Positions 15,472-26,359 of a DNA stretch of 64,000 nucleotides are shown in pieces. How positions within the stretch are numbered: the stretch's first letter is position 1; each line of letters opens with the position of its first letter. The notes under the pieces are model-generated. The model was not told the DNA's origin, made no database searches, and was given only the letters and a program-made list of their open reading frames with translations. Both the position numbers and the translations under genes were made by a program. This stretch comes from Nitrobacteraceae bacterium AZCC 1564 (GTDB taxonomy: Bacteria; Pseudomonadota; Alphaproteobacteria; Rhizobiales; Xanthobacteraceae): assembly GCA_036924835.1 (NCBI GenBank), contig JBAGRR010000001.1:2743001-2807000 (forward strand), given 5' to 3'.

Positions 15472-15761
15472 GGGTGCCAAATCGGCAGATCGCCTGCCGG
15501 GTCGGGGCGTGTTCTATGCGAGGTTGACCGGATAGACAAGGCGCGGAAGCGATTAACCCACCCCGTTTAGCAGGGGAATCGTCTCAAATTTCCAATTCGC
15601 CGGATCACACCCCACATTAGGTAACGTGTTGCAACCGGAGGCGTTTTTTTAATGTGGGGCTTGGTTTCTGCGGGACGCCGTATGCGGCTCACTCGCGGCC
15701 TCACCGCCAATAAGCGGAGCAGCACTGAGAAACCCGCCGGCGATGGACGGATTACCCCGTT
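15472..15761. other. Intergenic stretch with inverted repeat
   Basis: Presumed tRNA promoter region plus the end of the ROK-gene transcript. Arms CCCCACATTA (15610-15619) and TAATGTGGGG (15650-15659) form a 10-bp inverted repeat with a 30-nt loop. Role unknown. Confidence 0.45.
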
Positions 15762-16838
15762 TCACCCTTTCTTTTTCTCGCGCGGATTGCGCATGGTGAA
15801 TCGCGCGTTGCCGAGGCCGGTGCCGATGGTCAGGATTCCCCAGCGCTTGTAGTCCTGCATGAAGGGAATCTCGCTTAAGCCCTGCACCACGCCGTCATTG
15901 TGCATGAGCACCGCGGTGTCGTAGGCCCCGATGGCCGGGATCGCTTCGGTCAGGCTATTCGGTAGGTTGAACCTGCTGCTTTCCCAGTTGCCCGGGAGAT
16001 TTTGGGCGCCCTTCTCTATCGAGCCGTCTTCCTTAATGGCGCCTGGGCACGAGATGCCAATAAACGGCGCTAGCTTCAGTCCCTCAGCCTGGGCCTGCTT
16101 GATGAGGTCCTTCAGCATGTTCGCGAGCTTCTTCACAGCCCCCTCGCGGGTCGGCTCATCGTCCGCGTGACGCCACACCTCGGACTTCCAGACCTGCGCC
16201 TTCGACAGATCCGCAGCCTTTTTCTGGCGTGTTTCCACAACGCCGCAGCGGATATTCGTGCCGCCAATATCGACAGCCAGAATCGAGTCATGCGCCTCGA
16301 AAATCCATGAGGGTGCGAGGTGCACACAGCCGATCAACCCGGCCTCATCAGGATGAAAACGGATCGGAATCATGCGCACCTTGTGCCCGTCCGCCTTCAG
16401 GATGATGTCGGCGCGCGCGATCGCCAGTTCGCCGATCCGGCTCTGCCGGAAGCCGCCGCCGACAATGATCGCTTCTGTTTTGTCCCAGGCCTTGGTTTTC
16501 AAAAAGCGCCTCGTGACATAGGCCAGTTCCTGCGCGAAGTCCTCAATCGCACTATGAACAAGCGCGGAGGCCTCGACGTCATCGCCGACGAGAATTTCGT
16601 CGAGCTTCTTCTTGCTGAGTTCTTCGGATGATTTCGCGCCGAATGGATCGTCGCCGATTTTCTTCAGAGATTTGCGCCAGCCATCGAGAATCGCCTGGAA
16701 AGCGCCTTTGCTGGCGCGATCCCCCAGAAAGCCCTCTTCGTCCTTGATCTCAACATTGTAACTGTCAACGTCTACGGATGGCAGGCGAGACACCCCATGG
16801 TTGCCGATTCCGGCGGTCGTCAGCGTGTCTTCAGCCAT
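15762..16838 (-). CDS. ROK-family sugar kinase-like protein, circularly permuted order
   Basis: A 358-residue protein with all hallmarks of the ROK/hexokinase fold but in swapped order. Motifs that normally lie at the C-terminal side come first (VGGG at 126-129 and DEAGLIGC at 164-171). The ATP-phosphate loop DIGGT follows at 190-194, then CPGAI at 264-268, the HND containing the catalytic-type aspartate at 313-315, and GTGLG at 339-343 near the end. The expected sugar- or ATP-binding residues are therefore present, but the ROK zinc motif is not seen. ATG 16838 follows GAGGG; the frame upstream is not conserved in character. The substrate is unknown. Confidence 0.8.
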   Translation of the reverse strand: MAEDTLTTAGIGNHGVSRLPSVDVDSYNVEIKDEEGFLGDRASKGAFQAILDGWRKSLKKIGDDPFGAKSSEELSKKKLDEILVGDDVEASALVHSAIEDFAQELAYVTRRFLKTKAWDKTEAIIVGGGFRQSRIGELAIARADIILKADGHKVRMIPIRFHPDEAGLIGCVHLAPSWIFEAHDSILAVDIGGTNIRCGVVETRQKKAADLSKAQVWKSEVWRHADDEPTREGAVKKLANMLKDLIKQAQAEGLKLAPFIGISCPGAIKEDGSIEKGAQNLPGNWESSRFNLPNSLTEAIPAIGAYDTAVLMHNDGVVQGLSEIPFMQDYKRWGILTIGTGLGNARFTMRNPREKKKG

Positions 16839-16982
16839 AATCCCTCTTCCCTCGCCCTTGGAGCAAGTGACAACGGCTGGGAAACTGGATTGTTTCATGG
16901 GCGAAAGCCGCAACGGCAGGCCGAAACGGCTCCAAATCGCGCTAAATCACGGCTGTTTAAGCCGTTTTTCGGCTGGCCTGCC

Positions 16983-17010
16983 TTGACTCACGGCTTCGAG
17001 CCGATATAAG
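16983..17010 (+). promoter_or_regulatory. Probable sigma-70-type promoter of rplU-rpmA
   Basis: TTGACT (16983-16988), 16 bp, TATAAG (17005-17010): the best -35/-10 pair in the region. It would give a leader of about 165 nt before rplU. Confidence 0.55.
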
Positions 17011-17183
17011 TCCTGCCATCCGGCGTGGGACTTCTCGCGCCGTTTGTTTTTGCGTGGCTGCCCGATTGCAAGCCAAGCAAGAATTTCGCGATCCAAGTGA
17101 TCGCGGTGAACCCATAACGACTGAATAAGAAGCCGGCCCGGACGTCCTCCGAGCGCCGGGATCGAACACGAAGGAAGAGAACG

Positions 17184-17627
17184 ATGTTCGCAGTCATCAA
17201 AACCGGCGGCCGGCAATTCCGTGTCGTTCCGAATGATGTACTTGAGATTGGCAAGATCGCCGGCGAAGTCGGCACGATTGTGCAGCTGGGCGAAGTGATG
17301 GTTGTCGGCGGCGATACGCCGACGCTGGGAGCTCCCTTTATTGCTGGCGCGTCGGTCGCCGCCGAAGTGCTTGACCACAAGCGCGGCCCGAAGGTCATCG
17401 CCTTCAAGAAGCGCCGCCGCAAGAATTCGAAGCGCAAGCGCGGCTATCGTGACGAAATCACGGTCATTCGCGTCACCGAGATCCTGACCGACGGCAAGGC
17501 TCCGACCATCGGACCGCGTCCGAAGAAGGAAAAGAAGGTCGAGGCTGCGCCGGCTGAGGGCGAGGCACCTGCGAAGAAGGCAGCAGCCCCCAAGACCGCA
17601 GCAAAAAAAGCTGCGCCGAAGGCCTAG
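17184..17627 (+). CDS. rplU: Large ribosomal subunit protein bL21
   Basis: A 147-residue protein. Residues 1-103 are the complete L21 domain (MFAVIKTGGRQFRV at the start, KRRRKNSKRKRGYRDE in the middle) that binds 23S rRNA. The remaining 44 residues are an Ala/Lys-rich tail typical of alphaproteobacterial L21. The ATG follows GGAAGAGA. The stop TAG (17625-17627) is part of the CTAG that opens the twin-hairpin element, so the element inserted exactly at the stop. Followed by rpmA, the usual order. Confidence 0.97.
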   Translation: MFAVIKTGGRQFRVVPNDVLEIGKIAGEVGTIVQLGEVMVVGGDTPTLGAPFIAGASVAAEVLDHKRGPKVIAFKKRRRKNSKRKRGYRDEITVIRVTEILTDGKAPTIGPRPKKEKKVEAAPAEGEAPAKKAAAPKTAAKKAAPKA

Positions 17628-17787
17628 TGTGGCTGTTCAGAAGTCCGCATCATTTGTGCTGCGAGCCTGGAATGCGGACTTCTGAACCAAAGCCACACTA
17701 GAACAATAACTTGCTAGTGTCCTTCGATTCCGAAGTTCGCAAAAAACGTGCAGCGAAATGATGCGAACTTCGGAATCGAGACACTAG
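17624..17787 (-). repeat. Twin-hairpin CTAG element, subfamily VI
   Basis: Stem A is GTTCAGAAGTCCGCAT with its complement; stem B is GATTCCGAAGTTCGCA with its complement; the spacer AACAATAACTTG lies between CTAG ends. It overlaps the rplU stop codon and separates rplU from rpmA. Confidence 0.9.
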
Positions 17788-17858
17788 AGCGACAAAAAGT
17801 GAAATGATTCCGTCGAGGAATCGGTCTATAGCTTAAAGACGAATTTTGGAGACGAGCC

Positions 17859-18128
17859 ATGGCTCACAAAAAAGCAGGCGGTTCATCGCGCAACGGACGC
17901 GACTCGGCAGGTAAGCGCCTTGGCATCAAGGCGTTTGGCGGTCAGCACGTGATTCCGGGCAATATCATTGCACGTCAGCGCGGCACCACCTGGCATCCCG
18001 GCCAGAACGTCGGCATGGGCACTGATCACACCCTATTCGCGAAGGTCGAAGGCCGCGTCGAATTCCGCGCCAAAGCCAACGGCCGCACGTTCATCTCGGT
18101 TATTCCGATGGTGGCCGCGGCTGAATAA
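17859..18128 (+). CDS. rpmA: Large ribosomal subunit protein bL27
   Basis: An 89-residue protein starting [16 protein letters not shown], the N-terminal tail that reaches the peptidyl-transferase centre, followed by the canonical [15 protein letters not shown] core. Full length. Good GGAGACGAGCC upstream. A terminator follows at 18190. Confidence 0.97.
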   Translation: MAHKKAGGSSRNGRDSAGKRLGIKAFGGQHVIPGNIIARQRGTTWHPGQNVGMGTDHTLFAKVEGRVEFRAKANGRTFISVIPMVAAAE

Positions 18129-18189
18129 ACGGTAGACACATCGCGTCTGCCGGGTCCTGTTGAACCGGCAGAGCAACTGGAAGGCTCGA

Positions 18190-18224
18190 AGGGGAGACGG
18201 GAAACCGGCCTCCCCTTTCGTTTT
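18190..18224 (+). terminator. Terminator after rpmA
   Basis: AGGGGAG and CTCCCCT arms (with a GG mismatch region) enclosing ACGGGAAACCGG, followed by TTCGTTTT. Confidence 0.7.
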
Positions 18225-18269
18225 GCGCGCTCGTTCATGGGGGGCGAGCGCAAACCAAGGAGCCCACCC

Positions 18270-18863
18270 ATGTTGCAGGAAATTCCAACGCCGACGTTGC
18301 GGGAATCAAGAACTGTCGTCCTCGAGACCGAGCGGCTGGTGTTGCGCCGGCCGACACTCGCGGACGTAAAAGCCATCGCCGCTGTCGTTGCCGACAAACG
18401 CGTGTCCATTAACCTGCGTCGTGTGCCGCATCCTTATACGCTGGACGACGCCAAAGAGTTCGTGGCCACGGTTGCGAACACGATCGACACCGTCTTCCTG
18501 ATCGAGCGCGAGCGCGCTGTAATTGGCCTCGTTGGCATCAGCTGGGAAAATGAAGACGCGCCGGAGCTTGGCTATTGCCTCGGCGTCGATCACTGGGGCA
18601 AAGGCTACGCGACGGAAGCGGCGCGGGCGGTGATCGACTACGCCTTCGAGGAATTCGCCATCGAGCGTCTGATCTCGGGCGCGCGCGTCCTGAACCCGGC
18701 ATCTCGCCATGTGCTGGAGAAGTGCGGCTTCCAGTGGACCGGCGTTGAGTTGCATCGGTTCCTCGCGCTCGGCTCATCCACGCCAGTCGACTGCTTCAAG
18801 CTCGATCGCGCCGTCTGGGCGTCGATCAAAAGCTGGCGCAACTCGATGCGGCGCGGCGCCTAG
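18270..18863 (+). CDS. GNAT acetyltransferase (RimJ/RimL type)
   Basis: A 197-residue N-acetyltransferase. ETERLVLRRPTLAD at residues 18-31 is the usual RimJ/RimL opening, ELGYCLGVDHWGKGYATEA holds the acetyl-CoA loop (GKGYATEA), and NPASRHVLEKCGF is the conserved C-terminal helix. The ATG at 18270 follows AAGGAG at ideal spacing. This gene sits between rpmA and obgE in several relatives. The acceptor (a ribosomal protein N-terminus or small molecule) is unknown. Confidence 0.88.
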   Translation: MLQEIPTPTLRESRTVVLETERLVLRRPTLADVKAIAAVVADKRVSINLRRVPHPYTLDDAKEFVATVANTIDTVFLIERERAVIGLVGISWENEDAPELGYCLGVDHWGKGYATEAARAVIDYAFEEFAIERLISGARVLNPASRHVLEKCGFQWTGVELHRFLALGSSTPVDCFKLDRAVWASIKSWRNSMRRGA

Positions 18864-18964
18864 AGCCCATTCGGTTCTGACTCATCAGAACCGAAGCTCC
18901 GGAATCTTATTTTGACGCGTTTTCTTCACGCGAACCGGTACCCGCTTCGCTCGAAAACGCTTTA
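18860..18964. repeat. Palindromic repeat after the GNAT gene
   Basis: The perfect 11-bp hairpin TTCGGTTCTGA/TCAGAACCGAA (18870-18895) is followed by a second palindrome with outer arms GCGTTTTC and GAAAACGC around CACGCGAACCGGTACCCG. The second palindrome resembles a repeat I know from Bradyrhizobium genomes. Its two halves reappear at about 62290-62316 and 62470-62500, split by a hairpin element. Confidence 0.75.
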
Positions 18965-18976
18965 GGAGGCGACGCG

Positions 18977-19909
18977 CTACACCACCGTTGGCGGATTGGG
19001 CTCCGGCTCGCGGTGCATGACCACGCGTTCGCGCAGGAAAATATAGATGCCGGCGCACGCGACAATAAAGGCTCCGATCACGGTGTTCGGCGATGGAATG
19101 TCGCCGAACACCAGAAAGCCAAGCACGATTGCCCAGATGATCATCGTGTACTGAAACGGCGCAACAACACTCGCCGGCGCCAGCGTCAATGATCGGTTGA
19201 TGCACAAGATGCCCGCAACATTGATGATGCCGCTGAGCATCAACAAGCCCACGATTGCCCAGGTCGGCGGTACAAACACGAACGCGGACAGAAAGCCACC
19301 GAACAGGAATGAACCAACGACCTGTGTGGTGCCCAGGAACACGTTGGATGTTCCGCGCACGAAGCGCGTGGTGACCATGAACATCGACTGACACAGGCAT
19401 CCCGCAAGCGCGATCAGCGCCGGCCAGGAAAAGGTTGCGCCGGTCGGACGCAAAGCAATCAGCACGCCGATGAATCCGATAACCACCGCACTCCATCGCC
19501 GCCAGCCGACATGCTCCCGCAGAAAAATCGCTGAAAACGCAGTCACGAAAATCGGCGCCGCGAGATAGCAGGTGGTGGCGTCCGCAAGCGGAATGAACTT
19601 GATCGCGGTGAAGAACAGCATGCCGTCCGCGACGGAGAAGGCCATTCTCAGCGCCTGCAGTCCGGGCCTGGGCAGGCCTCTCGCCGCGGCGAAGTTATTG
19701 CGGGCGAGAAACGGCAGCAGGACAGCCAGCGCACCGAAACCGCGGATGAAGAACACCTGCGCCGGAGGATACGTCGCGACCATCATTTTGCTGAACGCGT
19801 TAACGAGCGAGAAAATCGATATGCTCGCTACCATGAAGAGAATGCCCTTCACCGTGGACGATTTTGCTTTCGTCCCAACCGAAGGTTTAAAAGAAAAAGG
19901 CATCTGCAA
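18977..19909 (-). CDS. EamA/DMT-family transporter, paralogue 1
   Basis: A 310-residue inner-membrane protein with ten predicted membrane spans in two EamA repeats; the second repeat starts around residue 160. The conserved INRSLTLAPASVVAPFQY segment before the last spans is typical. It probably exports or imports a small metabolite; the substrate is unknown. It is about 40-50% identical to the adjacent paralogue 2, so the pair arose by tandem duplication. Confidence 0.88.
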   Translation of the reverse strand: MQMPFSFKPSVGTKAKSSTVKGILFMVASISIFSLVNAFSKMMVATYPPAQVFFIRGFGALAVLLPFLARNNFAAARGLPRPGLQALRMAFSVADGMLFFTAIKFIPLADATTCYLAAPIFVTAFSAIFLREHVGWRRWSAVVIGFIGVLIALRPTGATFSWPALIALAGCLCQSMFMVTTRFVRGTSNVFLGTTQVVGSFLFGGFLSAFVFVPPTWAIVGLLMLSGIINVAGILCINRSLTLAPASVVAPFQYTMIIWAIVLGFLVFGDIPSPNTVIGAFIVACAGIYIFLRERVVMHREPEPNPPTVV

Positions 19910-20040
19910 TGGCTATAATTTGAAATATAGGCGGGCGCGGAGCGACGGAATTATCGCGCGCCAGAATGCTTAGAAAGCATTCGGACGCAGAACAACCAGC
20001 AGAAATGCACGCCTTCCGCGGTTGCTATGCCACCAGCATG

Positions 20041-20955
20041 TTAGCCTGGCGGCGACACCACCACCGGCTCCTGCCGCGCGAGATTGCGCTCGCGGAAGAA
20101 GATGTAGAGCCCCGCGCCGATGATGATCGCAGCCCCAGCAAGTGTGTGCGGCGTTGGAATGTCTCCAAACGCGACATAGCCGAAGATCACCGCCCAGATG
20201 ATCATGGAATATTGATACGGCACCACAACGCTGGCCGGCGCCAGCATCAGCGAGCGGTTCAGGCTAAGCAGCGCGCCAACGGAGAAACAGGCAGCGAGGA
20301 GGAACAGGCCAAGATGCGGGAATGACGGCATCACCCAGCCCAGAGGCGCGATCAAACCACCGAACACGATCGTGCCCACAAACTGGCTCGAGGCGAGCAC
20401 GATATCCGGCGTGTCCCGCAACGAACGCGTCACCAGCATCAGAGCCGCGAACGACGTGCTGCCGCCAAGAGCAATTAGCGCCGGCCAACTAATAGTCTGT
20501 GGTGAGGGCTGCAGCGCGATCAGGACACCACTGAATCCCACCGCGATCGCGATCCACCGCCGCCAGCCGACATGCTCGCCAAGGAAGAACGCGGCTCCCG
20601 CCGTCACAAAGATCGGTGCCGCGAGATAGTAGGTGATGATATCGGCAAGCGGCAGATAGATCGCTGCGGCAAAAAACGCTGCGACTTCCGCCGTGGACAG
20701 AACCACCCGGAGAACCTGCAGACCGGGCCGCCGCACCCTGGTGAATTGCGCCCGGTACCGCCAGATCAACGGCGACATCAGGAGCAGCGACCCGAGGCCG
20801 CGCAAGAACAGCAATTGTCCGACCGAATAGGTCCCAACGATGAATTTCCCGAGCGCGTCCCCGAACGAGAACAAAAAGATGCCGAGCAGCATCAGGCCAA
20901 TGCCGGCGAGGCGGGCCGAGCGGTTGTTGGCGTCGGCTGAGATTTTCGCAAACAT
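20041..20955 (-). CDS. EamA/DMT-family transporter, paralogue 2
   Basis: A 304-residue ten-span transporter of the drug/metabolite superfamily. It shares with paralogue 1 the LNRSLMLAPASVVVPYQYSMIIWA block and the HVGWRRW motif between spans. ATG 20955 is chosen; the frame extends to an ATG at 21018 whose product would add a basic leader. It is separated from paralogue 1 by 131 bp and is probably cotranscribed. Confidence 0.88.
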   Translation of the reverse strand: MFAKISADANNRSARLAGIGLMLLGIFLFSFGDALGKFIVGTYSVGQLLFLRGLGSLLLMSPLIWRYRAQFTRVRRPGLQVLRVVLSTAEVAAFFAAAIYLPLADIITYYLAAPIFVTAGAAFFLGEHVGWRRWIAIAVGFSGVLIALQPSPQTISWPALIALGGSTSFAALMLVTRSLRDTPDIVLASSQFVGTIVFGGLIAPLGWVMPSFPHLGLFLLAACFSVGALLSLNRSLMLAPASVVVPYQYSMIIWAVIFGYVAFGDIPTPHTLAGAAIIIGAGLYIFFRERNLARQEPVVVSPPG

Positions 20956-21190
20956 GGCTGTGCCGGGGATGAATCGGACCAAAATGCGGCTGGAAAGTCG
21001 TTTACGGGGCCGAGGCATTTACTGCAACCGCCACAAATGCAGCCATTAACCTACGGACATGCATCAATCGGTTGCTGCTGCGGCGCCCATGGCGCATATA
21101 TGATCCACACGGAAACGAGCGGCGCGGCCGGTTTCCGCATTTTCGGCGCCCGAAGGGCATGTTTTGCTGATCGCGCTCCGTTACGGATGA

Positions 21191-22273
<1,083 letters not shown>

Positions 22274-22320
22274 CCCTTTCTTTCCGCAGCTCATTCATTC
22301 CCGCCAAACACCGCGCTCTC

Positions 22321-23466
22321 ATGTCGAAGCCTTCCCTCAAGAAATTTCGCCGTATCGTCGTCAAGGTCGGCTCATCGCTATTGATCGATGCGAAGGCGGG
22401 CGAAGTACGCTCAGCCTGGCTCGCAGCGCTTGCGGCCGACATCGCGAAGCTGCATCACGACGGCAAGGATGTCCTCGTTGTTTCGTCCGGCTCGATCGCT
22501 CTTGGCCGCAGCCGTCTCAAGCTGCCGAGCGGCACGTTGAAGCTCGAAGAAAGTCAGGCCGCAGCGGCTGTCGGCCAAATTGCGCTGGCGCGCACCTGGT
22601 CCGAAGTGCTCGGCGCTCATGGCATTGGCGCGGGGCAGATTCTTGTCACGCTGCAGGATACCGAGGAACGGCGGCGCTATCTCAACGCCCGCTCGACCAT
22701 CTCGAAACTGCTCGAATGGCGCGCGGTGCCCGTGATCAACGAGAATGACACCGTCGCGACCAACGAAATCCGCTATGGTGACAACGACCGTCTCGCCGCT
22801 CGCGTCGCCACCATGACCAGCGCAGATCTCCTCGTGCTGCTCTCGGATATCGATGGGCTTTACACCGCGCCGCCAGCGGCCAATCCGAATGCGAAGCTCA
22901 TTCCTGTCGTTGAATCCGTGACCGCCGACATCGAAGCGATGGCGGGAGCTGCGGAGTCCGAGCTGTCGCGTGGCGGCATGCGCACCAAAATCGAAGCCGC
23001 GAAGATCGCGACCAGCGCCGGCACGCACATGCTGATCGCATCCGGCAAGATCGACCACCCGCTGCAGGCCATCGCCGATGGCGGGCCTTGCACGTGGTTC
23101 CTCACGCCGGCCAACCCCGTGACCGCGCGCAAGCGCTGGATTGCGGGATCGCTCGAGCCCAAGGGTACGCTGACCATCGACGCCGGTGCAGTAGCGGCAT
23201 TGCGCGCAGGCAAAAGCCTGCTTCCGGCGGGGGTCATCCGGGTGGATGGACAATTCGCCCGCGGAGATGCCGTGGTGGTCCGCGGGCCGGACACCCACGA
23301 AATCGGGCGCGGCCTCGTGGCCTATGACGCTGAGAACGCCGAGAAGATCAAAGGACGCTCGTCTTCGGACGCCGCGCAGATCCTGGGCGTCAGCGGCCGG
23401 GCTGAGATGATCCACCGGGACGACCTGGTCGTAGGCGGACCTCGCGGCGCGGACAGCGTCAAATAG
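22321..23466 (+). CDS. proB: Glutamate 5-kinase
   Basis: A 381-residue enzyme phosphorylating glutamate in the first step of proline synthesis. The amino-acid kinase domain begins [12 protein letters not shown] and holds [17 protein letters not shown]; a C-terminal PUA domain starts about residue 280 ([15 protein letters not shown]). The ATG at 22321 is 48 bp after obgE; the earlier in-frame ATG at 22252 lies inside obgE and is rejected. Proline probably inhibits it, as in the family. Confidence 0.96.
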   Translation: MSKPSLKKFRRIVVKVGSSLLIDAKAGEVRSAWLAALAADIAKLHHDGKDVLVVSSGSIALGRSRLKLPSGTLKLEESQAAAAVGQIALARTWSEVLGAHGIGAGQILVTLQDTEERRRYLNARSTISKLLEWRAVPVINENDTVATNEIRYGDNDRLAARVATMTSADLLVLLSDIDGLYTAPPAANPNAKLIPVVESVTADIEAMAGAAESELSRGGMRTKIEAAKIATSAGTHMLIASGKIDHPLQAIADGGPCTWFLTPANPVTARKRWIAGSLEPKGTLTIDAGAVAALRAGKSLLPAGVIRVDGQFARGDAVVVRGPDTHEIGRGLVAYDAENAEKIKGRSSSDAAQILGVSGRAEMIHRDDLVVGGPRGADSVK

Positions 23467-23592
23467 GTTTTCCGGGCGGTCTCGGCCATTGGCCGACCCT
23501 TCCGCGGGCAGCCATGCCCGCTGTATCTCGCAGCCGCGGATTTTCTGTGCTACGGCATGGCTTTACGTGAATTCCACACCAGATAGACCCAA

Positions 23593-24885
23593 ATGACCGC
23601 CCCGCTCAAAACCCTCGACGGCACAACCGATCTCAACGCGCTCATGATGGAGCTTGCTGCCGGCGCTTGCCGCGCCGCGCGCGTGCTGGCGATCGCGCCA
23701 ACTGAGCAAAAGAATGCGGCTCTGGCTGCGATGGCGGATGCCATCCGTGCCAATGCATCTGCGATCCTCGCCGCCAATGCCGAGGATGTCGAAGAAGCGA
23801 AAGCCGCCGGTTCAAGCGCCGCCTTTGTCGATCGTCTCGCGCTCAACGAGGCGCGCATCAAGGCGATGGCTGACGGTATCAATGTCGTGCGCGACGTCGC
23901 CGACCCCGTTGGCAAAGTCACGGAGAGCTGGACGCGCCCTAACGGTATGACCATCGAACGCGTGCGCGTGCCGCTCGGCGTCATCGGCGTGATCTTCGAA
24001 AGCCGTCCCAATGTTGCCGCCGATGCTGGCGCGCTCTGTCTCAAATCCGGCAACGCCGTGATCCTCCGCGGCGGCTCCGACAGCTTCCGTTCCTGCGGCG
24101 CGATCCATCAGTGCCTCGTGGATGGCCTCCGCAAAGCGGGACTTCCTGAAGAAGCAATCGTGCTGGTGCCGACCCGCGACCGCGCGGCAGTCGGATTGAT
24201 GCTCAGCGGACTTCAGGGCGCGATCGATGTGATTGTCCCCCGCGGCGGCAAGAACCTTGTCGCCCGCGTGCAGGATGAAGCACGTGTGCCGGTGTTCGCG
24301 CATCTCGAAGGCGTCAATCACGTCTTCATCGACAAAGCCGCATCGCTCGATATGGCCAAGACCATTGTTCTCAACGCCAAGATGCGCCGGCCGGGCGTCT
24401 GCGGAGCAGCCGAAACATTGCTCGTCGACAAGGCGGTCGCGCCGACCCAGCTCAAGCCGCTTGTGACGATGCTGCTCGATGCGGGCTGTGAAGTACGCGG
24501 CGGCGGCGATGTGCGGGAAGTCGATGCCCGCGTGAAGCCGGTGTCGGAAGAAGATTGGGCGACCGAATACGAGGACGCGATCATCTCGGCGAAGGTCGTC
24601 GGCGGTCTCGATGAGGCGATCGCGCATATCGAACGCTACGGTTCGCACCATACCGACGCCATCGTCACCGAAGATGCGAACGCTGCGAAAACATTTCTCA
24701 ATGAAGTGGACTCCGCCATCGTTCTGCATAACGCCTCGACGCAATTCGCCGATGGCGGGGAATTCGGTTTCGGTGCGGAAATCGGAATTGCGACCGGCAA
24801 ATTCCACGCGAGGGGGCCGGTCGGCGTTGAGCAACTGACCAGCTTCAAATATCGCGTCCACGGCACGGGCCAAACTCGCCCGTGA
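23593..24885 (+). CDS. proA: Glutamate-5-semialdehyde dehydrogenase
   Basis: A 430-residue NADPH-dependent reductase of gamma-glutamyl phosphate, the second step of proline synthesis. The catalytic cysteine is in [13 protein letters not shown]; the motif [12 protein letters not shown] and the C-terminal [11 protein letters not shown] are typical. It follows proB by 126 bp, and its stop overlaps the nadD start as GTGA. Confidence 0.97.
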   Translation: MTAPLKTLDGTTDLNALMMELAAGACRAARVLAIAPTEQKNAALAAMADAIRANASAILAANAEDVEEAKAAGSSAAFVDRLALNEARIKAMADGINVVRDVADPVGKVTESWTRPNGMTIERVRVPLGVIGVIFESRPNVAADAGALCLKSGNAVILRGGSDSFRSCGAIHQCLVDGLRKAGLPEEAIVLVPTRDRAAVGLMLSGLQGAIDVIVPRGGKNLVARVQDEARVPVFAHLEGVNHVFIDKAASLDMAKTIVLNAKMRRPGVCGAAETLLVDKAVAPTQLKPLVTMLLDAGCEVRGGGDVREVDARVKPVSEEDWATEYEDAIISAKVVGGLDEAIAHIERYGSHHTDAIVTEDANAAKTFLNEVDSAIVLHNASTQFADGGEFGFGAEIGIATGKFHARGPVGVEQLTSFKYRVHGTGQTRP

Positions 24886-25526
24886 ACGATCTGACATTGT
24901 CCAACGAGATTCATCAGCCTCACGACATTCCGTTCCATACGGACGGCATGCGCATCGGCCTGCTTGGGGGATCGTTCAATCCACCGCACGACGCTCATCG
25001 TGCGATCAGCCTGTTTGCATTGAAGCGTCTAAAGCTCGACCGCATTTGGTGGCTGGTGTCGCCGGGAAATCCGCTGAAGCGTGGACAAGCGCTTCACACG
25101 CTCGATGACCGTATCGCCGCCGCGGAGAAAATTGCGAACGATCCGCGTATCGACGTCAGTTGTCTCGAAGCTGTCATCGGCACACGGTATACAATGGACA
25201 CGATTTCATACCTGCGTCGCCGTTGCTCCGGCGTGCGTTTCGTTTGGATCATGGGCGCCGATAATCTTGCGCAATTCAATCGCTGGGAAAGCTGGCGACG
25301 CATCGCGGATCTGGTGCCGATCGCCGTAATCGATCGCCCGCCCGACAGCTTTCGCGCTCTTTCCTCCGTCGCAGCACAAACACTCGCGCCATACCGTATC
25401 GATGAGCGAGATGCGGGAACCTTGGCCACTCGCCGCGCGCCGGTATGGACATTTCTGACTGGCCTCAAGTCGGATCTTTCGTCCACGAGCCTCCGGAACC
25501 CCGACGGAAGCTGGAAGAGCACATGA
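24882..25526 (+). CDS. nadD: Nicotinate-nucleotide adenylyltransferase
   Basis: A 214-residue enzyme making deamido-NAD from NaMN and ATP. The nucleotidyltransferase motif [11 protein letters not shown] lies at residues 29-39, [14 protein letters not shown] in the middle, and the second signature LSSTSLR near the end replaces the usual ISSTxIR. The GTG at 24882 overlaps the proA stop. An internal ATG ([10 protein letters not shown]) could also serve as the start. Confidence 0.95.
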   Translation: MNDLTLSNEIHQPHDIPFHTDGMRIGLLGGSFNPPHDAHRAISLFALKRLKLDRIWWLVSPGNPLKRGQALHTLDDRIAAAEKIANDPRIDVSCLEAVIGTRYTMDTISYLRRRCSGVRFVWIMGADNLAQFNRWESWRRIADLVPIAVIDRPPDSFRALSSVAAQTLAPYRIDERDAGTLATRRAPVWTFLTGLKSDLSSTSLRNPDGSWKST

Positions 25527-25672
25527 TGTTTTTCAGCAAGGAACTTTGCGAAGTACTCAGGTTCCGCCCTGGAAGATTGAAAACGTTAACCCCAAGTGTC
25601 TATGATGAAGGCGGGCATCAGGATTCGATGCTCGCGATACAGTGAAAGGAATGGTCCCTGACCACATCTGTA

Positions 25673-26074
25673 TTGTCTAAGGCTCGTAGTGAAGAAACGA
25701 TGCCTGTAGCGGCCTTGAAGGCGCGCCCTGACGCCGACGAGACGCTGAACCTGATCCTCTCCCGTCTTGACGATATGAAGGCGGAAGAGACGGTCACTAT
25801 CGACCTCCGCGGCAAATCCTCCATCACCGACTATATGATCGTCACCTCCGGGCGGGCAAACCGCCACGTGGGTGCGATCGCGGAGAATGTCGCGAAGGGT
25901 CTCAAGGAGAGCGGAATCGAAGCTCCTCACATCGAAGGCCTGTCCGCCTGCGACTGGGTGCTGATCGATTCCGGCGATGTGATCGTTCACGTGTTCAGAC
26001 CGGAAGTCCGTGAGTTCTACAATCTTGAAAAGATGTGGACCTCAGACAAGCCGACGGCAAAACGCGCGCGCTAA
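25673..26074 (+). CDS. rsfS: Ribosomal silencing factor RsfS
   Basis: A protein of about 133 residues that binds uL14 and blocks subunit joining. The core DMKAEETVTIDLRGKSSITDYMIVTSGRANRHVGAIAENV and CDWVLIDSGDVIVHVF is the full RsfS/Iojap domain. The start is uncertain: a TTG at 25673 is given, and the first ATG of the frame at 25700 would remove nine residues. It follows nadD in the common nadD-rsfS-rlmH order, here interrupted by an AraC gene and a repeat. Confidence 0.93.
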   Translation: MSKARSEETMPVAALKARPDADETLNLILSRLDDMKAEETVTIDLRGKSSITDYMIVTSGRANRHVGAIAENVAKGLKESGIEAPHIEGLSACDWVLIDSGDVIVHVFRPEVREFYNLEKMWTSDKPTAKRAR

Positions 26075-26359
26075 GAAGCTCTGGACTGATCGCGGTCGTA
26101 ACCGCAAAAGATGTGCGTGCCGTAGTTTTGCGGCACGGCAGTGGGTTGCGCCCAATCTACCGAGCCTGCCGCTTCGCGCGATAGGGGAAGGGCTGTCCGC
26201 GCCCCTCCCTAACAGGTTACAGGAGCGCGGATCCGCTCGGGCAAAGCTAAAGCTATTGAGAAGCCGTAATCAATAAATTCCCGCCGTTGTTGAACCAGCC
26301 CCAATGGAACCACCACTAATCGCGTGGTAATAAGATGCCTATCGGCCGGGGGGCGGGAG

